Assembly: GCA_963746275.1 (NCBI GenBank) | Contig: CAVVAX010000025.1 | Location: 1 to 64,000, forward strand | From: JAEULH01 sp963746275 | GTDB taxonomy: Bacteria > Pseudomonadota > Alphaproteobacteria > Rhodospirillales > Defluviicoccaceae | Direction: 5' to 3' | Length of the DNA stretch: 64,000 nucleotides | Part shown: in pieces, positions 14,834 through 22,648 of the stretch | Numbering within the stretch: position 1 is the stretch's first letter | How the letters are laid out: every line of letters starts with the position of its first letter | The notes under the pieces: generated by a model | Seen by the model: the letters and a program-made list of their open reading frames with translations, nothing else | Told to the model about the DNA's origin: nothing | Databases searched by the model: none | Translations under genes and position numbers: made by a program

Positions 14834-15255
14834 TGAAGTTCGTCCACCCGCGAATGCTGCCAAGTACAGAGCGCCACCCCGGCGCGCATCGATGATCTTA
14901 CGCGATATATCGGTAACCGCCTTTGCTTTTATTAAGGATTTTATCTGCGGCCAGACCCCGTTTGACTTGTTCCTCATTTCGCCATTACGGAGTACGGCCG
15001 CGAAGGGCTTCAGCCTGCCCCTTCGCGGTTCTTGTGTCGGAAGATGGTTGAAAATGCTTCGCAATCCGCGCGCGGCCGGGTCCGAGGGAGCCTGACGAGC
15101 CGAGTCCGACGCAGGAGCAGTTATGCGACGGCTCGCCATGACGATTGGATCTCAACCGTCATCGCCGCACTCGTTGCGGCGATCCACGTCCTCCATGGAC
15201 CCGCGGGACAAGCCCGCGGGTGACGGACAGAGAGAACGCGCCTGCGCCGCCGCCG
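14834..15255. other. Gap upstream of the glycosyltransferase
   Basis: 422 bp with no supported gene. The part at 14895-14945 is AT-richer than its surroundings and could hold the promoter of the minus-strand glycosyltransferase, though no clean -35/-10 pair was found. The part at 15158-15226 is a palindromic repeat, listed separately. Confidence 0.5.
15158..15226. repeat. Double-hairpin intergenic repeat
   Basis: GTCATCGCCGCACTCGTTGCGGCGATCCA is followed after a short spacer by TGGACCCGCGGG...CCCGCGGGTGAC. The outer ends GTCA.../...TGAC and the inner ATCCA/TGGA pair, and each half has its own stem. This is the layout of the extragenic palindromes scattered in Rhodospirillales and Bradyrhizobium genomes. 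Compare 25922-26004. Confidence 0.6.
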
Positions 15256-16152
15256 CTAGCGGGCGTAGCCGAAGCGCTCGATGGCGGCGGCGAACCGTTC
15301 GTTCAGCGCGGCGATCGTCTCCGCCTTGAGCTTGCGGCGGTGGTCGCCGGGAGCGACCTGACGGCGTTTCTGGTCCGGCCGGTGCGCTGCGGGGATCGGC
15401 CCGGTTGCCGAGCCGATCAGGCTCGCCCGCGTCTGCTCGCTAACTGTCAGTGAGCAGAACGCCAGCAGCTCGTCCAGCCAGCGCGGAAAGTCCGCGACCA
15501 TGTCCTCGTAGCGAGTGACGAGAAGATTGGGCTGATCGACCAGGAACCGGAGGTAGTTGCTGGTGCACTCGGCGACGCGTTCGCTGTAGCCCATGACGAA
15601 CTCGTCGATCGTCTTCTGCAGCACGAGCTCGCGCGACCGCTGGAACTCGGCAGCCTTCTCCGGGTCGCCGGGCAGGGGGTGCGAATAGGCCTGGGAGAAG
15701 TAGTGGGAGGTGAGGATGTCCCGGGGATCGCGGATCATCAGGATCTTGAGGTAGGATTCGACCTCCGGAATGCCCTTAACGTAGTTGGCGAACACGGTGT
15801 AGCAGTAGCCCTTGGGCCTGAACACGTGCTTGTACTTGTCGAACTGCTCCGGCCCCATTTTGTCGAGAAACTCGATGTCCGTCATCCAGGCGAACTGGTT
15901 GAACTGCACCGGCGTCAGCGCGTTCTTGGCCGCGCAGGTCACGAGGATGTTGCGGACGTACTGTGTCGCCGCCTTGTTGAGCGAGAAATGGATGATGCTG
16001 GGATGGTCCGTTTTTGGCTTGTGCGTGCCGTGGACCAGTTGCCGCTCCACCGGATAAAGATAAGCAACCGCCAGCGAGCGGACGAACGGCCATTTGTGCA
16101 GCCTGTTGCGCACGTAGGATGCGCCGGGAAGCTTGGCCAGGGCTGCACTCAT
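15256..16152 (-). CDS. Sulfotransferase
   Basis: A 298-residue PAPS-dependent sulfotransferase. The 5'-phosphosulfate loop is HFSLNKAATQYVRNIL (residues about 55-70). The 3'-phosphate site is ILMIRDPRDILTSHYFS, with the conserved R, D and S. A late basic motif, KRRQVAPGDHRRKL, matches the PAPS-contacting RKG-type end of the family. There is no signal peptide; it would act in the cytoplasm or at the inner face of the membrane. Its neighbour is a glycosyltransferase, so a glycan is a likely acceptor. That is inferred from context only. Confidence 0.85.
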   Translation of the reverse strand: MSAALAKLPGASYVRNRLHKWPFVRSLAVAYLYPVERQLVHGTHKPKTDHPSIIHFSLNKAATQYVRNILVTCAAKNALTPVQFNQFAWMTDIEFLDKMGPEQFDKYKHVFRPKGYCYTVFANYVKGIPEVESYLKILMIRDPRDILTSHYFSQAYSHPLPGDPEKAAEFQRSRELVLQKTIDEFVMGYSERVAECTSNYLRFLVDQPNLLVTRYEDMVADFPRWLDELLAFCSLTVSEQTRASLIGSATGPIPAAHRPDQKRRQVAPGDHRRKLKAETIAALNERFAAAIERFGYAR

Positions 16153-16243
16153 GTCGCGGATCCTTCTTCACGTCGGGTGGCACGGCTGATGCCCCGCGCG
16201 GGGGATCAGCCGCCGGATGACGCCGCAGACTACACCATGAAGA

Positions 16244-16771
16244 TTAAGGCACGGTAAAGATGGGGTGGCGGACCCGGTCGCCCGGGCGGATCCCCAGCCG
16301 CGCAACCGTGCCGGCATTCACCTCCAGCACGGCGCGGACGCGAACCCGCGAGGCTATGGTTTCCAGCGACAGCGGCTCGGCGTCCTCGGCGATATAGGCA
16401 ACGACGCCATCGGCGCCGATGAACAGCATGTCGAGCGGGATGTAGGTGTTCTTCATCCACATCGTGACGATGCGCTCGGGGCCGAAGTCGAACAGCATGC
16501 CGGCGTCGGGCGGTAGCTGGCGGCGGTGCTGCAGCCCCTGGGCGAGCTCCGCCGGCGTCTTCGCCAGCTCGACGCGAAAGGTCTCGGCGCCCCGCCTCGT
16601 GTCGATCACGAGGCGGCTGATGCCCGCTTCGTCCGCCGTAACCGGCCCGTCCGCTGCAACCGCCGGACCCGGAGCAAGCCGGCCCGCCGACATGTCAACG
16701 GCAGAGAAGAGCGCGGCAAGCACGCAAAGCAGCAGGGCCTTCCTGCGCGTGTCCATCATCATGTCCGCCAT
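16244..16771 (-). CDS. Exported DUF192 family protein
   Basis: About 175 residues. A hydrophobic export signal (KALLLCVLAALFSAVDMSAG) precedes the DUF192 domain: VELAKTPAELAQGLQHRRQLPPDAGMLFDFGPERIVTMWMKNTYIPLDMLFIGADGVV...RAVLEVNAGTVARLGIRPGD. The MWMKNT and VLEVNAG motifs are diagnostic of the family, whose function is unknown. Several in-frame ATGs precede the signal; 16771 gives a compact n-region. An ATG at 16834 would add 21 polar residues. Confidence 0.85.
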   Translation of the reverse strand: MADMMMDTRRKALLLCVLAALFSAVDMSAGRLAPGPAVAADGPVTADEAGISRLVIDTRRGAETFRVELAKTPAELAQGLQHRRQLPPDAGMLFDFGPERIVTMWMKNTYIPLDMLFIGADGVVAYIAEDAEPLSLETIASRVRVRAVLEVNAGTVARLGIRPGDRVRHPIFTVP

Positions 16772-16947
16772 TCTCGCATCATGTTCGCCATTCTCGTCCG
16801 GTCTCGTCTCCCCAAGGCAAAGCGCCTTCGCCATTTTATCGTTTCCACGCCCGGCCGCGGACGCTAAACCAGGATCCGCGCTGCCGGTCCGGTTCGTTCG
16901 GCGCCCAAGGCCCGGTCAAGGAGCCGCTCGCGGGGAGGAAGGACACG

Positions 16948-17421
16948 GTGCCTCACGTCGTCAGCCTGGCCGGCGTCCTCTACGTGCTCTGGCTGCTGCT
17001 GTCCGGCTATCTCCACGAACCGCTGCTCCTCGGCCTCGGCGTCGTCTCCGTCTGTGTCGTCGTCTTCATCGCCCACCGGATGGACGTGATCGACCATGAG
17101 GGCCATCCCGTCCACCTCAGCCATCGCGTCATCGTCTACCTGCCGTGGCTGCTGTGGGAGATCGTCAAGTCGAACATCGCGGTGGCGAAGGTCATTCTCA
17201 GCCGGCGGATGCCGCTCTCCCTCAGTGTGATGGCGACGCCGGGCAGCCAGCACTCCGATCTCGGGCTTACGATCTACGCGAACTCCATCACACTCACCCC
17301 CGGCACCGTCACCCTCGGCATCGAGGACGGGGTGCTGAGCGTCCACGCGCTGACATCCGACGCTGCCGAGGGGGTGGCCAGCGGCGACATGGACCGGCGC
17401 GTTGCTGCCGTGGAGGACTAG
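16948..17421 (+). CDS. mrpE: Mrp antiporter subunit E
   Basis: First gene of a ten-gene cation/proton antiporter operon. 157 residues with an MnhE/MrpE domain: two N-terminal membrane spans (VLYVLWLLLSGYLHEPLLLGLGVVSVCVVVFI), then the soluble part with VYLPWLLWEIVKSNIAVAKVIL, TIYANSITLTPGTVTLGIEDGVLSVHAL. It starts at GTG 16948 with a strong Shine-Dalgarno (GGGGAGGAAGG) about 6 bases upstream; no ATG fits as well. Only 5 bp separate it from mrpF. Confidence 0.92.
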   Translation: MPHVVSLAGVLYVLWLLLSGYLHEPLLLGLGVVSVCVVVFIAHRMDVIDHEGHPVHLSHRVIVYLPWLLWEIVKSNIAVAKVILSRRMPLSLSVMATPGSQHSDLGLTIYANSITLTPGTVTLGIEDGVLSVHALTSDAAEGVASGDMDRRVAAVED

Positions 17422-17426
17422 CGGCA

Positions 17427-17711
17427 ATGTTCGTCGAAGCGAGCCTCGCGCTGATCCTGATCATGGCCCTAACCCTGTGGCGGGCGTTCAAGGGGCCCAC
17501 CGTCTACGACCGGATTCTCGCGGTGAACTCCTTTGGAACATTGACAGTGCTGCTCATCGCTGTCTTCGGTTTCCTCACCGAGCGGCCGGAATTTCTCGAC
17601 ATCGCCCTGGTCTACGCGCTGATCAACTTCATCGGCACGATCGCCGTCTGCAAATACGTCACCTTCGCCCATCTCGGCGGGCCGCTGCCCGGCGACTGGG
17701 AAGACGTTTGA
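17427..17711 (+). CDS. mrpF: Mrp antiporter subunit F
   Basis: A 94-residue MnhF/MrpF protein with three predicted membrane spans (ASLALILIMALTLWRAF, ILAVNSFGTLTVLLIAVFGFL, FLDIALVYALINFIGTIAVCKYV). The central GPTVYDRILAVN motif is typical. Its stop overlaps the mrpG start (TGATG), which couples their translation. Confidence 0.93.
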   Translation: MFVEASLALILIMALTLWRAFKGPTVYDRILAVNSFGTLTVLLIAVFGFLTERPEFLDIALVYALINFIGTIAVCKYVTFAHLGGPLPGDWEDV

Positions 17712-18070
17712 TGGCGCTCGCCCTCGATATCGCCAGCTGGGCCTGCCTGGTCACGGGCAGCCTCTTCGCCCTGATCGGCGCCATCGGCATCGTCCGCCTG
17801 CCAGACGTCTACAGCCGCATGCACGGCGCCGGGATGATCGACACCCTGGGCGCAGCGCTGATCCTGCTCGGCCTGATGCTCCAGTCGGAGCATTGGCTTG
17901 TCACGGTCAAGCTGATCCTGATCGGCGTCTTCCTGTTCTTCACCTCGCCCACGACCACCTTTGCGCTCGCCCGCGCCGCCCTCAATGCCGGGGTGAAGCC
18001 ACTGATCACCGCGGGCACGGACCCCGGCCGAGCGACCAGGAACGAGGGAGGCGGGCCATCGTCATCGTAG
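17711..18070 (+). CDS. mrpG: Mrp antiporter subunit G
   Basis: A 119-residue MnhG/MrpG protein with three spans. The signature GIVRLPDVYSRMHGAGMIDTLGAALILLGL is in the middle. The tail after FFTSPTTTFALARAAL is polar. The start overlaps the mrpF stop, and the last 13 bases overlap the probable start of the next subunit. Confidence 0.93.
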   Translation: MALALDIASWACLVTGSLFALIGAIGIVRLPDVYSRMHGAGMIDTLGAALILLGLMLQSEHWLVTVKLILIGVFLFFTSPTTTFALARAALNAGVKPLITAGTDPGRATRNEGGGPSSS

Positions 18071-18624
18071 GCGCCATCGACGTCGCGCTGCTGCTGTTCA
18101 TGGCATTGGCGGCGCTGGCGCTGGTGAAGGTCCGCGATCTGTTCGCGGTGGTGATGCTGTCCGGGATCTTTAGCCTTACCGCCGCCGCCCTGTACGTTGT
18201 CCAAGATGCGGTTGACGTCGCCTTTACCGAGGCCTCGGTGGGCGCCGGCATCGCCACCGTGCTGGGCCTCGCCACCCTCGCCGTCACCCGGATAGGAGTG
18301 GAAAAGCCGAGCAAGACCCTCGCATGGGGCCCGCTGTTCCTCGTCGTCGTCACCGGCGCCGCCCTCATCTACGGCACGCTCGACATGCCTGGCTACGGCG
18401 ATCCGAACGCGCCGATCCACCAGCATGTCGCCCCCCGCTACCTCGAAGGCTCGCTCCCCGAGACCGGCGTTCCCAACGTCGTGACCTCGGTGCTGGCCAG
18501 CTATCGCGGCTACGACACGTTGGGCGAGACGACAGTGGTCCTCACAGCGGCCAGTGGCGTTCTCGTGCTGATCGGCCGCGGCCGGCGGCGGCGGAAGCCA
18601 TCGGCGGAGGATAAGGCGCCGTGA
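18058..18624 (+). CDS. Split MrpA C-terminal subunit (MbhD/MbhE-like, DUF4040)
   Basis: About 188 residues. The first part, VALLLFMALAALALVKVRDLFAVVMLSGIFSLTAAALYVVQDAVDVAFTEASVGAGIATVLGLATLAV, is the MbhD/DUF4040 module fused to MrpA in Bacillus. The second, ending TLGETTVVLTAASGVLVLIG, is MbhE-like. No ATG, GTG or TTG lies at the N-terminus. The strong GAGGGAGGCGG ribosome site at 18043-18053 points to ATC at 18058 as a non-standard start. The first in-frame ATG (18098-18100) would cut into the first membrane span. The start is therefore uncertain; the subunit is not. Confidence 0.8.
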   Translation: MVIVGAIDVALLLFMALAALALVKVRDLFAVVMLSGIFSLTAAALYVVQDAVDVAFTEASVGAGIATVLGLATLAVTRIGVEKPSKTLAWGPLFLVVVTGAALIYGTLDMPGYGDPNAPIHQHVAPRYLEGSLPETGVPNVVTSVLASYRGYDTLGETTVVLTAASGVLVLIGRGRRRRKPSAEDKAP

Positions 18625-19064
18625 CCCGCTTCGCCATCCTCCGGACGGCGGCGAAGTTCCTGATCCCGGCGATCATGCTCTTCGCCCTCTACGTCCAGTT
18701 CCATGGCGACTTCGGCCCCGGCGGCGGTTTCCAGGCCGGCGTCATCTTCGCCTCCGCCTTCATCCTCTATGCCCTGATCTTCGGCGTCGCCACGGCGCGC
18801 AAGGTCGCCGGGCCGCGACTCGTCCGCGTCACCCTGGCGCTCGGCGTGCTGCTCTACGCCGGCACCGGGCTGGCCGGCATCGTGCTCGGCGGCAACTACC
18901 TCGACTACTCGGTGCTCGCCCACGATGCCGTGCATGGCCAACACCTCGGCATCTTCCTCATCGAGTTCGGCGTGTTCATGACCGTCTCGTCGGCGATGAT
19001 GACGATCTTCTTCATCTTCGCCGGCCAGGACGTCGAGCAGGGCGTCGAGGAGGCGCCGGAGTGA
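18621..19064 (+). CDS. mrpB: Mrp antiporter subunit B (MnhB domain)
   Basis: A 147-residue MnhB protein with four spans. The N-terminal block LRTAAKFLIPAIMLFALYVQFHGDFGPGGGFQAGVIFASAFILY contains the diagnostic HG(D/H)..PGGGFQ(A/G)G motif. The C-terminal span GIFLIEFGVFMTVSSAMMTIFFIFAG is also typical. It starts at GTG 18621, overlapping the previous stop (GTGA). Confidence 0.93.
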   Translation: MTRFAILRTAAKFLIPAIMLFALYVQFHGDFGPGGGFQAGVIFASAFILYALIFGVATARKVAGPRLVRVTLALGVLLYAGTGLAGIVLGGNYLDYSVLAHDAVHGQHLGIFLIEFGVFMTVSSAMMTIFFIFAGQDVEQGVEEAPE

Positions 19065-19423
19065 CGGCGCCGCTGTTCTCGCTGTTCAACTACTGGCTGG
19101 TCGTCGTCCTGATGATGATTGGCTTCTACGTCGTCATCGCCCAGGGGAACCTGGTCAAGAAGCTGTTCGGCCTGAACATCTTCCAGGTCGCCGTCTTCGT
19201 CTTCTACATCTCCATGGGCAAGATCGAGGGCGGCACCGCGCCGATCATCACGGCCGGCAACCCCGTCTACACCAACCCGCTGCCGAGCGTGCTGATCCTG
19301 ACCGCGATCGTCGTCGGCGTCGCCACCCTGTCGCTGGGCCTGGCCCTGGTGGTGCGCATCCGCGACGCCTTCGGCACCATCGAGGAGGACGAGATCGAGG
19401 CGCAGGAAGGCGAGCCGACATGA
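19061..19423 (+). CDS. mrpC: Mrp antiporter subunit C (NuoK-like)
   Basis: A 120-residue three-span protein related to NuoK. Spans: YWLVVVLMMIGFYVVIAQ, LFGLNIFQVAVFVFYISMG and VLILTAIVVGVATLSLGLALVVRI, with the family block NPLPSVLILTAIVVGVA. It starts at GTG 19061 over the previous TGA and overlaps mrpD by four bases. Confidence 0.92.
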   Translation: MTAPLFSLFNYWLVVVLMMIGFYVVIAQGNLVKKLFGLNIFQVAVFVFYISMGKIEGGTAPIITAGNPVYTNPLPSVLILTAIVVGVATLSLGLALVVRIRDAFGTIEEDEIEAQEGEPT

Positions 19424-20901
19424 TCTCCCCGCACCTGCCGGTCCTCCAGGTGGTCCTGCCGCTGATCTCGGCGCCGATCTGCCTGATCCTCCGCAACGCG
19501 AAGGCGGCCTGGGCCATCGCCGTGGTTGTGACCTGGAGTGCTTTGGCCGGCGCCTTCATGCTGCTGGCGGAGGTGCTGAAGACTGGACCGATCTCCTATG
19601 CTTTAGGCGGCTGGCCGGCGCCCTGGGGCATCGAGTACCGCATCGACCTGCTCAGCGCCTTCGTCTTGGTCACGATCTCGGCGATCGGCGCCATCGTCAT
19701 CGTCTTCGCCCGCGCCTCGGTCGCCCGCGAGATCCCGTCGGACCGCATCTACCTGTTCTACGTGATGTCTCTCCTCAACTTCACCGGCCTGCTCGGCATC
19801 GCGGCGACGGGTGATGCGTTCAACCTGTTCGTGTTCCTCGAGATCGCCTCGCTGTCCTCGTACGTGCTGATCAGCCTGGGGCGGGATCGTCGGGCGCTCA
19901 CGGCCTCCTTCCGCTACCTCATCATGGGAACCATCGGCGCGACGTTCTACATCATCGGCGTCGGCATGATGTATATGATGACCGGCACCCTCAACATGGC
20001 CGACCTCGCCGGCCGCCTGCCGGGCCTGCTCCACCTGCGCACCATCGAGATGGCCCTGGCGTTCCTCACCGTCGGCCTCAGCCTGAAGCTGGCGCTGGTG
20101 CCGCTGCACTTCTGGCTGCCCAACGCCTACACCTATGCGCCCTCGGCGGTGAGCGTGTTCCTCGCCGCGACCTCGACCAAGATCGCCGTCTACGCACTCA
20201 TCCGCACGCTCTACACGGTGTTCGGCGGTCAGGCGATGTTCGCTGCCATGCCGATCGACGAGATGCTGCTCGGCTTCGGCATGCTGTCGATGATCGCGGC
20301 TTCCGTCGTCGCGATCTTCCAAGACGACGTCAAGCGCCTGCTCGCCTACTCCAGCGTCTCCCAGATCGGCTACATGGTGCTGGGCCTGAGCCTCGGCACC
20401 GCCGAGGGCCTCTCGGGAAGCATCGTCCACATCTTCAACCACGCGATGATGAAGGCGCTGCTGTTCATGGCGATCGGCTGCGTCGTCTATCGGGTTGGCG
20501 CAGTGCGTTTCGATGACGTCGCCGGCTTCGGCCGGCGTATGCCGATCACCGCCGCGGCGATGCTGATCGGCGGCCTAAGCCTGATCGGCGCGCCACTCAC
20601 CGTCGGCTTCGTCACCAAGTGGGTCCTGCTCGAGGCCGCCTTCGCCAAGGGCTGGTGGCCGGTCATGGCGGTGATTATTGTCAGCGGCCTGCTCGCGCTG
20701 ATCTACGTCTGGCGGCTGGTGGAGCTCGCCTACTTCCGCGCGCCGTCGCCGGCGGTCGAGGGCGTCGGCGAGGCGCCGCTCGGCATGCTGGCGCCGCTCC
20801 TGGTGCTGGCCGCGATCAACCTCGTCTTCGGCATCGACGGGACGATGACCAGCGGCCTGGCCCTGGACGCGGCGCGGGCGCTGATGGGACCGGCGCCGTG
20901 A
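19420..20901 (+). CDS. mrpD: Mrp antiporter subunit D, first copy (NuoL/M/N family)
   Basis: A 493-residue proton-translocating membrane subunit of the NuoL/M/N (proton_antipo_M) family, about 13-14 spans. Conserved features: ATGDAFNLFVFLEIASLSSYVLI (essential Glu region), MALAFLTVGLSLKLALVPLHFWLPNAYTYAPSAVSVFLAATSTKIAVYAL (the TM7/TM8 lysines), DDVKRLLAYSSVSQIGYMVLGL and HIFNHAMMKALLFMAIG. ATG overlaps the mrpC stop and the stop overlaps the next GTG. Confidence 0.93.
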   Translation: MISPHLPVLQVVLPLISAPICLILRNAKAAWAIAVVVTWSALAGAFMLLAEVLKTGPISYALGGWPAPWGIEYRIDLLSAFVLVTISAIGAIVIVFARASVAREIPSDRIYLFYVMSLLNFTGLLGIAATGDAFNLFVFLEIASLSSYVLISLGRDRRALTASFRYLIMGTIGATFYIIGVGMMYMMTGTLNMADLAGRLPGLLHLRTIEMALAFLTVGLSLKLALVPLHFWLPNAYTYAPSAVSVFLAATSTKIAVYALIRTLYTVFGGQAMFAAMPIDEMLLGFGMLSMIAASVVAIFQDDVKRLLAYSSVSQIGYMVLGLSLGTAEGLSGSIVHIFNHAMMKALLFMAIGCVVYRVGAVRFDDVAGFGRRMPITAAAMLIGGLSLIGAPLTVGFVTKWVLLEAAFAKGWWPVMAVIIVSGLLALIYVWRLVELAYFRAPSPAVEGVGEAPLGMLAPLLVLAAINLVFGIDGTMTSGLALDAARALMGPAP

Positions 20902-22376
20902 TCGCGGCCGAGGTTCCCGGCGAGACGGCGCTCGCCGCCGCTCTCCTCATCCCGCTAATCGGCACGGCGCTGATCCTGCTGTGCGGCTCGCGGCCGAACC
21001 TGCGCGAGACCGCCGGAATTGCCACGGCCGCGCTGCTGCTGGCGGCCGTCGCCCTGGTCGTGCGGGACGTGCTTGCCGGCGGCAGGCCGCGGCTCGTCGT
21101 CCTCGAGATGTTCCCGAACCTGCCGCTGGCCTTCGTCGCGGAGCCGCTCGGCGCAACGTTCGCGCTCGTCGCCAGCGGCCTCTGGCTGGTCACCGCGATC
21201 TACTCCATCGGCTACATGCGCGGCCATCACGAGGGCCACCAGACGCGCTTCTATGCCTTCTTCGCGGTCTCCTTGGCCGCCACCATGGCGGTGGCGTTCG
21301 CTGGCAACGTCATGACGCTGTTCGCCTTCTACGAGGCGCTGACGCTCTCGACCTATCCGCTCGTGACCCATCACGGCACGCCGGAGGCGAAGCGGGCCGG
21401 GCGGGTCTACTTCGGCATCCTGATCGGCACCTCGATCGGCCTGCAGCTCCCGGCGATCGCCGCGATCTACATGCTCGCCGGCACCCTCGACTTCACGCCC
21501 GGCGGGATCCTCGCCGGCAAGGCCGGGCCGGAGGCCACCGCGGTCCTGTTCGCGCTCTTCATCTTCGGCATCGCCAAGGCGGCGCTGATGCCGTTCCACC
21601 GCTGGCTGCCGGCGGCAATGGTGGCGCCGACGCCGGTCAGCGCCCTGCTGCATGCCGTCGCCGTGGTCAAGGCAGGGGTCTTCGCCGTGCTCAAGGTCAC
21701 CGTCTACGTCTTCGGTGTCGACCTGCTGCGGGCGACGCCCGGCAGCGGCTGGCTGATCTACGTCGCCGGCTTCACCATCCTCGCCGCCTCCACCGTCGCG
21801 CTCTTCCAGGACAACCTGAAGCGCAGGCTCGCCTACTCCACCATCAGCCAGCTCTCGTACGTCGTCATCGGCGCGGCGGTGCTGAATTCGCTCTCCCTGT
21901 TGGGCGCGACCCTGCAGATCGCAACGCATGCCGTCGCCAAGGTCACGCTGTTCTTCGCCGCCGGCGCCATCCTGGTCGCGGCGGAGAAGACCCGCGTCAG
22001 CGAGCTCGACGGCATCGGCCGGCGGATGCCCTGGACCATGGGCGCCTTCGCCGTCGCCTCGCTGTCAATGATCGGGCTGCCGCCGACCGGCGGCTTCGTC
22101 GCCAAGTGGTACCTGCTCCAGGGCGCCATCGCCGCCGACCAGGCCATCGTTCTCGCCGTCCTCGCCGCCAGCACGCTGCTGAATGCCGCCTACTTCCTGC
22201 CCATCGTCTACGCCGCCTTCTTCCGGCCCCTGCCCGCGGGCGGGCGCGAGCACGGCGAGGCGCCGCTGACGTCGGTCGGCGCGCTGACGCTGACCGCGGC
22301 TCTCACGGTGTTCCTGTTCTTCCGCCCGGACCTGCCCCTGGTTCTGGCTGAAGCGTTCGTTGCGGGGGCGCGGTGA
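20898..22376 (+). CDS. Mrp antiporter MrpA/D-like subunit, second copy (NuoL/M/N family)
   Basis: A 492-residue NuoL/M/N paralogue, starting at GTG 20898 over the previous TGA. It resembles the N-terminal module of MrpA or NuoL: WLVTAIYSIGYMRGHHEGHQTRFYAFFAVSLAATMAVAFAGNVMTLFAFYEALTLSTYPLV with the Glu, FGIAKAALMPFHRWLPAAMVAPTPVSALLHAVAVVKAGVFAVLK with the His/Lys motif, and DNLKRRLAYSTISQLSYVVIG. It likely supplies the main MrpA-type channel, given that the MrpA C-terminal part is a separate gene upstream. Confidence 0.9.
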   Translation: MIAAEVPGETALAAALLIPLIGTALILLCGSRPNLRETAGIATAALLLAAVALVVRDVLAGGRPRLVVLEMFPNLPLAFVAEPLGATFALVASGLWLVTAIYSIGYMRGHHEGHQTRFYAFFAVSLAATMAVAFAGNVMTLFAFYEALTLSTYPLVTHHGTPEAKRAGRVYFGILIGTSIGLQLPAIAAIYMLAGTLDFTPGGILAGKAGPEATAVLFALFIFGIAKAALMPFHRWLPAAMVAPTPVSALLHAVAVVKAGVFAVLKVTVYVFGVDLLRATPGSGWLIYVAGFTILAASTVALFQDNLKRRLAYSTISQLSYVVIGAAVLNSLSLLGATLQIATHAVAKVTLFFAAGAILVAAEKTRVSELDGIGRRMPWTMGAFAVASLSMIGLPPTGGFVAKWYLLQGAIAADQAIVLAVLAASTLLNAAYFLPIVYAAFFRPLPAGGREHGEAPLTSVGALTLTAALTVFLFFRPDLPLVLAEAFVAGAR

Positions 22377-22648
22377 AGAGCGCACGCGAGGCCTCGGCGG
22401 CAGGCGGCGGCAGCGGCCACTGGCTGACCCGGCCCGGCACCATTCGCGGCCTGTGGTGGGGCGGGTGCATCGTCCTCGTCCTCGTCACCCTCGGCGACCT
22501 GGTTATCCATCGCCACGCGCCGGTCCCCGTCGCCGGCACCTTCGGCTTCGCCTCGTGGTTCGGCTTCGCCGCCTGCACCGCCATGGTGATCGTGGCCAAG
22601 GTGCTGGGCTGGGTGCTGAAGCGCAGGGACGACTACTATGAGCCATAG
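22373..22648 (+). CDS. Small membrane protein of the Mrp operon
   Basis: 91 residues with a Gly/Ser-rich N-terminus and two predicted membrane spans (GLWWGGCIVLVLVTLGDLVIH and TFGFASWFGFAACTAMVIVAKVLGWVL), ending RRDDYYEP. It starts at GTG 22373 overlapping the preceding stop and overlaps the next subunit by 11 bases, so it is translated as part of the operon. I do not recognise a named family. Its position suggests an accessory or assembly subunit of this antiporter class. Confidence 0.8.
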   Translation: MKSAREASAAGGGSGHWLTRPGTIRGLWWGGCIVLVLVTLGDLVIHRHAPVPVAGTFGFASWFGFAACTAMVIVAKVLGWVLKRRDDYYEP

